Of a stretch of DNA of 53,337 nucleotides, positions 34,834 through 43,765 are shown in pieces. The translations under genes and the position numbers were made by a program. The stretch comes from Flavobacterium branchiicola (GTDB lineage: Bacteria > Bacteroidota > Bacteroidia > Flavobacteriales > Flavobacteriaceae): NCBI RefSeq assembly GCF_018383905.1, contig NZ_JAGYWA010000012.1, positions 1-53,337 on the forward strand, in the 5' to 3' direction. Numbering within the stretch: the stretch's first letter is position 1; every line of letters starts with the position of its first letter. Below the pieces are notes generated by a model. That model saw only the letters and a program-made list of their open reading frames with translations, was not told the origin of the DNA and did no database searches.

Positions 34834-37116
34834 TTATTTTGAAGTTGAATAAGAATATGGAAAAGAAGCTGCTGTAGTTCCTCTTTGTAAATTAGGCTCG
34901 GCTGTCATATCAAAATTTAATTCACCGCCTTTTAAAACATCCGAATGATTGATATAATTTTTGGTATAACCTGCATTGTCCCATTTTAAATCCTGAACAT
35001 ATTTGTTTGTTTCTGAATTTTTAGGTGCATTTATAATCAGGTTTTTACCGTTCTCTAACTGCAAAGTCACTTTTTTAAATAATGGCGCGCCCAGAACATA
35101 TTCGTCTGTTGCCGGACAAACCGGATAGAATCCCATTGCCGAGAAAATATACCAGGCAGAAGTCTGACCGTTATCTTCGTCTCCGCAATATCCGTCGGCA
35201 GTTGGTTTGTACAAACGATTCATAACTTCTCTTGACCAATATTGTGTTTTCCAAGGTTCGCCTGCATAATTGTACAGATAAATCATGTGTTGAATTGGCT
35301 GATTTCCATGCGCATATTGTCCCATATTCATAATCTGCATTTCGCGAATTTCATGAATTACAGATCCGTAATAACTGTCATCAAAAACTGGTGGCGTTGT
35401 AAAAACACCATCTAATTTAGCCGTGAATTTCTTTTGTCCGCCCATTAAATCAATAAGCCCCTGAACATCATGAAAAACACTCCAGCTGTAGTGCATACTA
35501 TTTCCTTCTGTAAAGGCATCTCCCCATTTAAGCGGATTAAAGTTTGCCGGGAAACTTCCGTCTTTGTTTCTGCCACTCATCCATCCTACTGCAGGATTGT
35601 ATAAGTTTTTATAATTCATCATTCGTTTTTCAAAAAGACTGATTTCTTTTTTAGGACGATTTAAAGCTTTTGCCAATTTCCAGATCGCAAAATCATCATA
35701 GGCATATTCTAAAGTTCTGGCAGCGTTTTCATTAATTTTCACATCATAAGGAACGTATCCTAAAGTATTGTAATACGAAACTCCTTTACGTCCAACCGCA
35801 TCCATTGGGCCTTCATTATTTGCTCCGTGAACTAATGCTTCGTACAAAGTATTAATATCGTATCCGCGAAGTCCTTTCATATAAGCATCCGAAACTACCG
35901 AAGCAGAATTATTACCAACCATTACATTTCTAAAGCCGGGGCTTGACCATTCCGGTAAAAATCCGCCTTCTTTATAATCGTTGATTAAACCTTCCTGCAT
36001 TTCTTTATTTATTGAAGGATAAACTAAATTCAATAATGGATATAAGGCACGGAAAGTATCCCAAAAACCTGTTCCTGCATACATATAACCCGGTAAAACA
36101 TTTCCGTTGTATGGGCTGTAATGCACGGTTTCGCCTTTGGCATTTATTTCATATTGTTTTTGCGGAAAACAGGTTGCGCGGTATAAACACGAATAGAATG
36201 TTTTTAACTGATCTGCATCATTACTTTCGGCAGTTATTTTTCCTAAAACTTTGTTCCATTCTTTTTTAGATATAGCAACAGTTTCATTAAAAGATGCTGT
36301 TCCTAATTCAGATTTCAAATTTAACTCCGCTTGTTCCGGACTTATGAATGAAGAAGCTGTTTTTACATTTACAATTTCTCCTTTTTTAGTTTTAAAACTA
36401 ACTACTGCACCGGCATGATCGTCCTGTAATTCTAATTTGTTTTTTTCTAAACCTTTGTCATTCCATGTACTGCTAGTTGTAAATGGTTTATCGAAAATCA
36501 GTACAAAATAGTTTTTGAAATTACTTGGAACTCCCCCACTATTGCGGGTTGTATATCCTATGATTTTATTTTCTGAAGGAATAATTTTGATATAAGAACC
36601 TTTATCAAATGCATCAACTACTATTGAAGATTGCTCGTTTTCGGGAAAGGTGATCTGAAAATGTGCAGCTCTTTCTGTTGCTGTAATTTCTGTTGTAACA
36701 TCATAATCAGCCAGATAAACGCTGTAATAATATGGTTTTGAAACTTCGGCTTTATGACTGAACCAGCTTCCTCTTTCTCCTTCGGCAACTACTATTTTAC
36801 CTGTTACTGGCATGATAGAAAACTGTCCGTAATCGTTCATCCAAGGCGATGGCTGATGGGTTTGCTTGAATCCTCTGATCTTGTCGGCTGTATAAGTATA
36901 CGCCCATCCGTCACCCATTTTACCGGTTTGCGGTGTCCAGAAATTCATTCCCCAAGGTCTGCAGATTGCCGGATACGTATTTCCGTTTGAAAGACTATGA
37001 GACGATTGTGTTCCCATTAACGGATTCACATATTCTACCGGATCTAAAGTTTTAACTTGTGCTGTGGCAACACAACACTGTATTAATCCTAAAAAAAGTA
37101 AGCTTTTTAATTTCAT
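34834..37116 (-). CDS. Alpha-mannosidase, GH92 (second copy)
   Basis: This 760-residue exported enzyme has signal peptide MKLKSLLFLGLIQCCVATAQ. It shows YVNPLMGTQSSHSLSNGNTYPA, GFWDTFRALYPL, FTEGNSMHYSWSVFHD (the Glu is the likely acid), YAHGNQPIQHMIYLYNY, and GDEDNGQTSAWYIFSAMGFYPV with both acidic residues of the proposed base pair. These signatures differ from the first GH92 and fit a different linkage preference. It is followed at 4 bp by GH125. The 123-bp heptamer tandem repeat at 37181-37303 sits 65 bp upstream of its ATG, in the space where a promoter should be. Confidence 0.92.
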   Translation of the reverse strand: MKLKSLLFLGLIQCCVATAQVKTLDPVEYVNPLMGTQSSHSLSNGNTYPAICRPWGMNFWTPQTGKMGDGWAYTYTADKIRGFKQTHQPSPWMNDYGQFSIMPVTGKIVVAEGERGSWFSHKAEVSKPYYYSVYLADYDVTTEITATERAAHFQITFPENEQSSIVVDAFDKGSYIKIIPSENKIIGYTTRNSGGVPSNFKNYFVLIFDKPFTTSSTWNDKGLEKNKLELQDDHAGAVVSFKTKKGEIVNVKTASSFISPEQAELNLKSELGTASFNETVAISKKEWNKVLGKITAESNDADQLKTFYSCLYRATCFPQKQYEINAKGETVHYSPYNGNVLPGYMYAGTGFWDTFRALYPLLNLVYPSINKEMQEGLINDYKEGGFLPEWSSPGFRNVMVGNNSASVVSDAYMKGLRGYDINTLYEALVHGANNEGPMDAVGRKGVSYYNTLGYVPYDVKINENAARTLEYAYDDFAIWKLAKALNRPKKEISLFEKRMMNYKNLYNPAVGWMSGRNKDGSFPANFNPLKWGDAFTEGNSMHYSWSVFHDVQGLIDLMGGQKKFTAKLDGVFTTPPVFDDSYYGSVIHEIREMQIMNMGQYAHGNQPIQHMIYLYNYAGEPWKTQYWSREVMNRLYKPTADGYCGDEDNGQTSAWYIFSAMGFYPVCPATDEYVLGAPLFKKVTLQLENGKNLIINAPKNSETNKYVQDLKWDNAGYTKNYINHSDVLKGGELNFDMTAEPNLQRGTTAASFPYSYSTSK

Positions 37117-37180
37117 GTTTTTTGCTTTAGGCTTTAAGCTGTAGGCTATAGGCTTTCAACTTTTGACGTTTCACATTTCA

Positions 37181-37303
37181 CTTTCGACTTTCGACTTTCG
37201 ACTTTCGACTTTCGACTTTCGACTTTCGACTTTCGACTTTCGACTTTCGACTTTCGACTTTCGACTTTCGACTTTCGACTTTCGACTTTCGACTTTCGAC
37301 TTT
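37181..37303. repeat. Heptanucleotide tandem repeat, about 17.6 copies
   Basis: Uninterrupted CTTTCGA units with period exactly 7 bp run for 123 bp. Looser variants (CTTTCAACTTTTGACGTTTCA) precede it, suggesting expansion from a degenerate seed. It lies between two GH92 genes. A short frame (37163-37345) arises only from the repeat and is not a gene. Confidence 0.95.
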
Positions 37304-37310
37304 AATAATA

Positions 37311-37337
37311 CCTACAAGGTTTTTAAAACCTTGCAGG
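37311..37337. repeat. CCTACAAGG/CCTTGCAGG palindromic element, copy 3
   Basis: CCTACAAGGTTTT and AAAACCTTGCAGG pair with one mismatch. It lies 25 bp after the stop of the third GH92 gene on the minus strand, where it may act as a terminator. It belongs to the same family as 12275-12301 and 12351-12379. Confidence 0.7.
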
Positions 37338-37361
37338 AAATCTAAAATCTTAACTCTAAAA

Positions 37362-39626
37362 TTAATTAGGTCTGTCTTCTTTTTTCACTCCAAAAGTTGC
37401 AGATGGTTTGCTTCCCATATATAATTTCAACTCTCCGCCTTTTACAATCATATCGTGTGTGATATACGATTTTGTATAAGGTTTTCCGTTGTATTCTGCT
37501 TTTTGAATGTACATATTTACGGCGCTGTTATTAATAGCATTCACTGTAAATGAAATTCCTTTTTTGTGGTGAATTGTTGCTGTATTTACCAACGGGCTTC
37601 CTAAAACGTAAACTCCGTTTGCGGGATTAACTGAATAGAATCCCATTGAAGATAAAATGTACCAAGCCGACATTTGTCCTAAGTCTTCATTACCACATAA
37701 TCCGTCTGGTTTCGTGGAGTAAAATTTATCGTCGATTTCTCTGATTAGTTTCGCTGTTTTCCAAGGTTCTCCTGCAAATGCGTATAAATACGGAATGTGG
37801 TGATTTGGTTCGTTTCCTTGTGCATATTGCCCGATTAATCCACTGATATCCGGTGAAATTTCTTCTCCTTCTACTTTATCTGTGATTAGAAAAAGTGAAT
37901 CTAATTTAGCCAAAAATTTACTTTCGCTTCCAAATAATTCAATTAGTCCATTAGGATCCTGAGGAACTAACCAGGTGTATTGCCAAGCATTTCCTTCTAC
38001 ATAATCGTCTTTACGGTGCGCTGATGAAAGCGGATTGAATGGTGTTCTCCAGTTTCCATCTGTTAATTTTCCGCGCATGAATGTAGTTTCTTTATCGAAA
38101 TAAAGTTTGTATAAATTGGCTCTTTTTGAGAAATAATCGTAATCTTCTGTTTTGTTTAATGCTTTTGCCACCTGAGCGATTGCATAATCATCAATAGCAT
38201 ATTCTAATGCATTACCAACAGATTCCAACATTTTATCAGCAGGAATATATTGCAGTTTTTGCACATAATCCATTCCGTCACGCGTTTGCATGGCTGTTTT
38301 TTTCATTGCTTCATAAGCTAAAGCAACATCGTAATCGCGATATCCTTTTAAATAGGCATCTGCAATTACTGCAATGGAATGATTTCCGTTCATTGTATTG
38401 GTTTCATTCCCCATTAAATGCCAAACCGGTAATCTGCCTTGTTGCTCGTAAATTGCCAAAAATGATTTTACAATGTCATTAATTTTATCCGACTGTGTAA
38501 TCGTGTATAAAGGATGAAGTCCGCGGTACGTATCCCAAAGTGAAAAAGTAGTGTAGTTGGTAAAATTTGCTTTCTCGTATACTTTTTTATCTGTTCCTCT
38601 GTAATCGCCATTTACATCATTAAATATTGATGGCGCAAACATAGTATGATACAATGCAGTATAGAAAACTTTCATTGTTTTATCGTTTCCTGTAATCTGA
38701 ATTTTGTTTAATTCGGCATTCCATTTTGAAGTAGCCGTTTTAACTGTCTGATCAAAATCCCAATTCGGAATTTCAGCTTTAATATTTGCAGCAGCATTTT
38801 CAGCACTTACAGGAGAAATTCCAACTTTTACTAAAACTTGTTTGTTTTTTAATGTAGCAAAATCTAGAACTGCTTTCATTTTTAAACCTTCGCCTTCGTT
38901 TCCTGAAACTGCTTTTTGATCATCATACAAAGCTAGTTTTGAAATAGGCTCAGAGAATTCCATCGTAAAATAAATGCGCTGATCTGTCGCCCAACCTGCA
39001 GAGAAACGATATCCTGCCAGTGTAGTTTCATTTATTTTTTTGATATATGTTTTTACCGGTTTATCCCATCCAATTCCGTCTGCAAGGTCTAATAAAACGT
39101 GTGCATCATTGGCTGAATTAAAAGTATATTTATGAAAACCAACTCTTTCGCTGGCTGTTAATTCGGCTTTGATTTTATATTTATCAAGTAAAACACTGTA
39201 GTAACCTGGTTTACTTACTTCATTTTCATGAGAGAAATAAGAACCGTAACCGTTTACCATGTCTTCTTTTGTTCCTTTAAAAAGAGGTACTTTTCCTGAA
39301 ACCGGAAGCAATAAAATATCATTTAAATCTCCAATTCCGGTACCGCTTAAATGTGTGTGTGTAAAACCTAAAATGGTATTACTCGCATAATTGTATCCGC
39401 TGCACCAATCCCAGCCTTCAAAAATATTTACAGGTCCTAACTGAACGCCTCCGAAAGGAACATTTGCACCCACAAATACATGACCATGACCCGCTGAGCC
39501 AATAAACGGATTTACATATTTTGTGTAATCTAAATCATTTTGTTTCGCTTTCTTAGCCTGTGAAAAGGTAGGTAAATTAATTAGCGTAATTAATAAAAAA
39601 ACAACGTATTTGTATTTTGTAAACAT
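37362..39626 (-). CDS. Alpha-mannosidase, GH92 (third copy)
   Basis: This 754-residue exported enzyme has signal peptide MFTKYKYVVFLLITLINLPTFSQ. In order it shows YVNPFIGSAGHGHVFVGANVP, FSLWDTYRGLHPLY, YVEGNAWQYTWLVPQD, YAQGNEPNHHIPYLYAFAGEPWKT, and GNEDLGQMSAWYILSSMGFYSV. The QGNEPNHHIPYLY segment is the most common GH92 form and usually goes with oligomannose trimming. It stands between the beta-mannosidase gene (175 bp upstream) and the heptamer repeat. The three GH92 enzymes in the window together probably cover alpha-1,2 and alpha-1,3 linkages; individual assignments need assay. Confidence 0.93.
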   Translation of the reverse strand: MFTKYKYVVFLLITLINLPTFSQAKKAKQNDLDYTKYVNPFIGSAGHGHVFVGANVPFGGVQLGPVNIFEGWDWCSGYNYASNTILGFTHTHLSGTGIGDLNDILLLPVSGKVPLFKGTKEDMVNGYGSYFSHENEVSKPGYYSVLLDKYKIKAELTASERVGFHKYTFNSANDAHVLLDLADGIGWDKPVKTYIKKINETTLAGYRFSAGWATDQRIYFTMEFSEPISKLALYDDQKAVSGNEGEGLKMKAVLDFATLKNKQVLVKVGISPVSAENAAANIKAEIPNWDFDQTVKTATSKWNAELNKIQITGNDKTMKVFYTALYHTMFAPSIFNDVNGDYRGTDKKVYEKANFTNYTTFSLWDTYRGLHPLYTITQSDKINDIVKSFLAIYEQQGRLPVWHLMGNETNTMNGNHSIAVIADAYLKGYRDYDVALAYEAMKKTAMQTRDGMDYVQKLQYIPADKMLESVGNALEYAIDDYAIAQVAKALNKTEDYDYFSKRANLYKLYFDKETTFMRGKLTDGNWRTPFNPLSSAHRKDDYVEGNAWQYTWLVPQDPNGLIELFGSESKFLAKLDSLFLITDKVEGEEISPDISGLIGQYAQGNEPNHHIPYLYAFAGEPWKTAKLIREIDDKFYSTKPDGLCGNEDLGQMSAWYILSSMGFYSVNPANGVYVLGSPLVNTATIHHKKGISFTVNAINNSAVNMYIQKAEYNGKPYTKSYITHDMIVKGGELKLYMGSKPSATFGVKKEDRPN

Positions 39627-39727
39627 ATATTATGAGTTTTATAATTGTATAATTGGCCACGGATTAAACGGGTTAGACCGATTTATGCGGATTTTTTTTT
39701 ATTTCAGAATCTTTATTTCTTTGCGAA

Positions 39728-39747
39728 AGATGCACTGCAGTGCATCT
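39728..39747. repeat. Perfect 20-bp palindrome
   Basis: AGATGCACTGCAGTGCATCT, between the beta-mannosidase stop and the GH92 start. It is followed on the minus strand by degenerate GCGGATTTTTTTT and CACGGATTAAACGGG words. It may be a terminator-type or dispersed element. Confidence 0.7.
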
Positions 39748-39800
39748 CTACAGTAAACCTTTGTAACTTTGTCCCTTAGAACCTTAGCACCTCAGTACCT

Positions 39801-41792
39801 TTATTTGTACCTTCCTAAAACCTCATATAAAGAAAAAACCTTTAATTCCGGTTTTACCACTTTCCCTTCAAACGTAATCGTTTTTTCTTCTCCTGCATTT
39901 AGATCAATATAATTATCGCTCCATTTCCCTGTGTATCCTTTTATTGATACATAAACATATTTGGCAGCTTCTGAAGCTTTCAAGGTCACTTTATTTCCAG
40001 TTACTTTCCATGTTATTTTTGGGTCTTCTAAGTTTAAATTAATCGGACGTGTCAAATCAATTTCCGGGGTTTTATCGTCTCTGTACGCTTCTTTCATGGC
40101 ATACCAAGCGGCTTTTGGCTGACGATCGTAATAATCGGTAACGCTCCAGCTTGCTACAGGCCAGCAATCATTAAGCTGCCAGACTAAAGTTCCCATATTA
40201 TAAGGTGCTTTTGAACGATGAATTCCGATAATGTTTTTTAATGAATAATATTGTAGACATTGCGTTAGATACGTGTAATCTTCAACACTCATTTTCTTTA
40301 TTTTAGATTCCTCGATGAAATAACGACTCAGATAAGAATCTAATTTCATGAAACCTTTTCCGGCTTTTTGATGCGCTTCTAAAATATCAGAATATAAATA
40401 GCGGTCCTCCGGTTTTGTAAAGGCTTCTATTGACGAGTAATTTGGCATTGCCTGCATTCCGTACTCGCTTACAAAACGTCCTGTTTTTTTCTGTACTGCT
40501 TCGACATCTTCCAGTCCCCACCAGGTTCCCCAGTAATGGCTATCGCCTTCGGTGATACTTGATTTTTTAGACCAGTGAAATAATGGTGACGAACTAATAT
40601 AAGGGCGTTTCGTATCAACTTCTTTTACCCACTTTGGAATACTGTCCTGAAATAAACGAACATAGTCTTTCCATAAACGAGTGGAATCCTGCTTTGACAT
40701 TTTCATGCTTTTTTGCCATCCCCAATCTTTAAAAGCTTCGTCTATTTCATTATTTCCGCACCATAAAACAATACTTTTATGATGACGAAGACGTTTTACC
40801 TGATATTGAACTTCTGCTTTTACATTGTCAAAAAAGGCTTTGTCGCCAGGAATCATTGTTCCGGCAAACATAAAATCCTGCCAAACGTAGATTCCGTTTT
40901 TATCACATAAGTCATAAAAATAATCATCTTCATAAATTCCGCCTCCCCAAACACGAAGCATATTCATATTGGCATCTTTTGCCATAGAAATCACTTTTTC
41001 GTATTCTTTTTTGGTCACTCTTGAAAGAAAAGCATCTGATGGAATATAATTGGCGCCTTTCATATAAACAGGCTTTCCATCAATCTTGAAATAAAATGAT
41101 TTACCAAGACTGTCCGGTTCTTGCACCAATTCTATTTTGCGATTCATTACGTATGGTTTCTCCATGCTTTTCTCGTCATAAGCTTCCAGACGTGGTGTTT
41201 TCCAAATACCGCAGGTTGTAAATTTTGGTCCCCAATCCCATCCAAAATGGTATTGTGCTTTTCGGGCATAGGCGCGTGGATTATCCGGAATAACAAATGG
41301 CAAATCTTTTTTGGCAAGTGAATCGACAACGTTTTGTGCCGATTTAAAAACAATAACCAAATCATTGTTTCCTGGTTTCAGTAGCTTTTTTACTTCTACT
41401 TTCCATTGACGAAACATATTATCTGCTTTTAAAACCTGTTTATTATTCAAATAAACGGTAGCATAAGTATCTAATCCATCGAAAACTAATTCGGCATTCT
41501 TTCTTTTTAAAATTGCAGATGAAACCTGAAAAGTGGTTTTATATTCCCAGTCTTTCTTTTCGATCCATTGCAGTTTTTTTTCATTATCTCTATAAAATGG
41601 ATCTTCAATTGTTTTATTGTTAAGCAGGTCTGTATGGATTTCGCCGGGAACTGTTGCCGGAAACCAATTTTCTGTTTGTGTTTCACGGTATTGCCAGCCT
41701 GTTTTTATATCAATATTTTGAGCTTTGGCCACAAATGAAAAGCTTGCGAGACAAATACCTACGCACCAATAAAAGCTTTTTGTATGTTTCAT
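39801..41792 (-). CDS. Beta-mannosidase, GH2, shortened
   Basis: This 663-residue exported enzyme has signal peptide ending FVAKAQ. The N-terminal sugar-binding domain has FPATVPGEIHTDLL, VFDGLDTYATVYLN and YHFGWDWGPKFTTCGIWK. The barrel has FKIDGKPVYMKGANYIPSD, acid/base E349 in VLWCGNNEIDEAF, and nucleophile E443 in FVSEYGMQAMP. Family members usually have about 820-860 residues. Here the Ig-like sandwich between TPRLEAYDEK and IELVQEPDSLGKSFYF is essentially absent, and the region between MKEAYRD and WKVTGNKVTLKA is also short. The frame is intact, so this is domain loss and not a frameshift. Catalytic residues remain. Role: splitting Man-beta-1,4-GlcNAc outside the cytoplasm, parallel to cytosolic GH130. 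Confidence 0.88.
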   Translation of the reverse strand: MKHTKSFYWCVGICLASFSFVAKAQNIDIKTGWQYRETQTENWFPATVPGEIHTDLLNNKTIEDPFYRDNEKKLQWIEKKDWEYKTTFQVSSAILKRKNAELVFDGLDTYATVYLNNKQVLKADNMFRQWKVEVKKLLKPGNNDLVIVFKSAQNVVDSLAKKDLPFVIPDNPRAYARKAQYHFGWDWGPKFTTCGIWKTPRLEAYDEKSMEKPYVMNRKIELVQEPDSLGKSFYFKIDGKPVYMKGANYIPSDAFLSRVTKKEYEKVISMAKDANMNMLRVWGGGIYEDDYFYDLCDKNGIYVWQDFMFAGTMIPGDKAFFDNVKAEVQYQVKRLRHHKSIVLWCGNNEIDEAFKDWGWQKSMKMSKQDSTRLWKDYVRLFQDSIPKWVKEVDTKRPYISSSPLFHWSKKSSITEGDSHYWGTWWGLEDVEAVQKKTGRFVSEYGMQAMPNYSSIEAFTKPEDRYLYSDILEAHQKAGKGFMKLDSYLSRYFIEESKIKKMSVEDYTYLTQCLQYYSLKNIIGIHRSKAPYNMGTLVWQLNDCWPVASWSVTDYYDRQPKAAWYAMKEAYRDDKTPEIDLTRPINLNLEDPKITWKVTGNKVTLKASEAAKYVYVSIKGYTGKWSDNYIDLNAGEEKTITFEGKVVKPELKVFSLYEVLGRYK

Positions 41793-41839
41793 TTTACCGA
41801 GTAATATAATTTAATTTTCAATTTAATTGTTGGCAGTTG

Positions 41840-41878
41840 GAGAAGGTCATAATTGATTTTCGCAATTATTTCCTTCTC
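41840..41878 (-). promoter_or_regulatory. Leader hairpin upstream of beta-mannosidase
   Basis: GAGAAGGTCATAATTG and CAATTATTTCCTTCTC pair over 16 positions with about two mismatches around a 7-nt loop. It lies 48 bp before the ATG and has no following T-run, so it is more likely a 5'-UTR structure than a terminator. Confidence 0.4.
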
Positions 41879-42172
41879 TTTTAGGTTTTATATCAGAATA
41901 AGAGCAACTAACAAAATATCCAGAAATCATTTCCTTTTTTATGACTGCCAAGTTTTAGTTTATTTTTTGATATTTTAATTGAAAAACTTCTGTTTCTCTT
42001 TATTAAAAATCAACAACTACTTTTTATTTTTTGAATCCATTTTTAAATGTAATCCCATCTTTTTCAGCATAAGCAAATTTTCTTTTGCGAAAAAAAAGGT
42101 ACTAAAAATCAATGAAATACTAATTAAAGCAGCGTATCATTTTTTATTAAAATAGAAAAGAAATTAAAAATT

Positions 42173-42203
42173 AGCCGGGAGGTACAGGTATTCCTACCCG
42201 GCT
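42173..42203 (-). terminator. Rho-independent terminator of the SusCD operon
   Basis: AGCCGGG (42173-42179) pairs with CCCGGCT (42197-42203), with extra partial pairing inside. On the minus strand it is followed by AATTTTTAATTT. It lies 32 bp after the SusD stop. Confidence 0.75.
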
Positions 42204-42234
42204 TAATTCAAACTAACTAACCAAACTTTTTAAA

Positions 42235-43749
42235 CTATTTGTCCCACCAGATTCTGGTTGTCATTAAATCCAACCCTTGGCGTGATATTGCTTCTTTATA
42301 ATTAGCCCCATTGGTTATCAATTCTGACTGATCATAAATTAATCTTCTAGGAATTGTTCCTTTTGTTTCTCCCGTAGGATCATTAACAGGAACTAAAACC
42401 GGATATCCTGTTCTTCTGTATTCTGAAAAAGCTTCAAAACCGTTGAACAATAATACAATCCATTTTTGAGTAATAATCTGCTCAATTTTTTCTGCTTCTG
42501 TTCCGGCAGATTTAAATGGGTGAGCTAACATATACGCATCATATTCTGCTGTTGTAACTGCTGGTACTTTATCTCCAAAAATGGTTAAAACATCCATAGC
42601 TGCTTTTACACCATCTTCATAATGTTTTTGAGCTGTTCCACCAACATTCCATCCTTTTACTGCTGCTTCTGCCAGAATAAATTTTACTTCGGCATAAGAC
42701 ATAATTAAAGTTGGTGCATCTAAACGCAATACCGTTGATGTGTTAGGATCTGAAAACAGTTTTTTGTCTCCACCCGGAAATTCTTTTGCATCATTAGCAA
42801 GACCTTGCTGGCTAGCAGGAGTATTGTTTCCTGAAGCTTCTAATTTTGCATAAATTCTTAAACGTGGATCGTTACTGTTTTTCAATTGATCAATATACGT
42901 TTTACTGAATTTGATGTTTGAGTCACCACCATTCAAATCATTACGTACCCAAGATGAAGTTATTGGGTTTGTTTTAACTCCTGCTGGTCCTGAATCATGT
43001 TTTAAAATTAAACAATCACTGTTTGAAGTGAAAACACCTTTTGCAACCGCTTTTTCAACATATTCTTTTGCTTTTGCAGGGTTTACTTTAGACAAACGCA
43101 TTGCAACTCTTAACATTAAAGAGTTAGACAATTTTTTCCATTTTGCAACATCACTTTGATAGTACAAATCTGCATTACCAACAAATGCTTTACTTGCATC
43201 TAAAGCATTACCAGCTTCGTCTAATTCTTTTAGTAAATCATTGTAGATTGCTTCTTGTGTATCATATTTCGGAGCATAAACATTTCCGTTATATCCTTTT
43301 CCGGCATCGAAATAAGGAACTTCACCGTAAGTATCTGTCAATTTCTGGAACAAGAAAACTTTCATGATTCTTAAAGCCTGAATCGCATTAGAATTTTCCG
43401 GAGCGTCTTTTATTACAGATAGTAATTGAAAAATCTGATTCAATCCTTTTCCGTAAGTTTCTCCAAAAAGTGCTGCTGAATATTCAGAAGAATACGTGTA
43501 TTTTGAACCTGGTCCTCCTAATGAAGAAAACTGTTGTACGATTTGTGCTGCGTATAAGTTATTTCCTCTTGTGTTAGAAAAATCCTGACCGTCAACATAA
43601 ATTTCAGCAAGAGTAAACATTGATTTTACTGCCGGATCTGTCAGAGCATTAGGATTTGTATTCATTTCTTCAAATCCTTTATCACATCCTGTTAGTGTCA
43701 TTGCACTAACAATTGCGATACAAAATATTTTTATATATCTATTTTTCAT
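42235..43749 (-). CDS. SusD/RagB-family outer-membrane lipoprotein
   Basis: This 504-residue lipoprotein has lipobox MTLTGC with Cys22. The mature N terminus FEEMNTNPNALTDPAVKSMF is characteristic of the SusD-like_2 subgroup. TPR-like helices follow (ALRIMKVFLFQKLTDTYGEVPYFDA), and the C terminus AISRQGLDLMTTRIWWDK is family-typical. It caps the SusC channel and binds glycan at the cell surface. It lies 16 bp downstream of susC and ends the operon at a terminator. No additional surface glycan-binding protein (SusE/F-like) follows. Confidence 0.93.
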   Translation of the reverse strand: MKNRYIKIFCIAIVSAMTLTGCDKGFEEMNTNPNALTDPAVKSMFTLAEIYVDGQDFSNTRGNNLYAAQIVQQFSSLGGPGSKYTYSSEYSAALFGETYGKGLNQIFQLLSVIKDAPENSNAIQALRIMKVFLFQKLTDTYGEVPYFDAGKGYNGNVYAPKYDTQEAIYNDLLKELDEAGNALDASKAFVGNADLYYQSDVAKWKKLSNSLMLRVAMRLSKVNPAKAKEYVEKAVAKGVFTSNSDCLILKHDSGPAGVKTNPITSSWVRNDLNGGDSNIKFSKTYIDQLKNSNDPRLRIYAKLEASGNNTPASQQGLANDAKEFPGGDKKLFSDPNTSTVLRLDAPTLIMSYAEVKFILAEAAVKGWNVGGTAQKHYEDGVKAAMDVLTIFGDKVPAVTTAEYDAYMLAHPFKSAGTEAEKIEQIITQKWIVLLFNGFEAFSEYRRTGYPVLVPVNDPTGETKGTIPRRLIYDQSELITNGANYKEAISRQGLDLMTTRIWWDK

Positions 43750-43765
43750 CTTTCAATTTTTATGA

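Larger units (their letters stand above)
41793..42234. other. AT-rich region between SusD and beta-mannosidase
   Basis: This 442-bp gap holds the SusCD terminator (42173-42203) and a strong leader hairpin (41840-41878) before the beta-mannosidase. Between them is a very AT-rich stretch with no coding frame and no TTACTAAA-type operator. Confidence 0.6.

Noticed and set aside
37181..37303. Possible CRISPR array
   Set aside because: The unit is 7 bp with no spacers, so it is a simple tandem repeat.
37163..37345. 60-codon frame with repeated DFRLST units
   Set aside because: It is only the 7-bp tandem repeat read in one frame (7 x 3 gives a 7-residue period). It has no signal, domain or start context.
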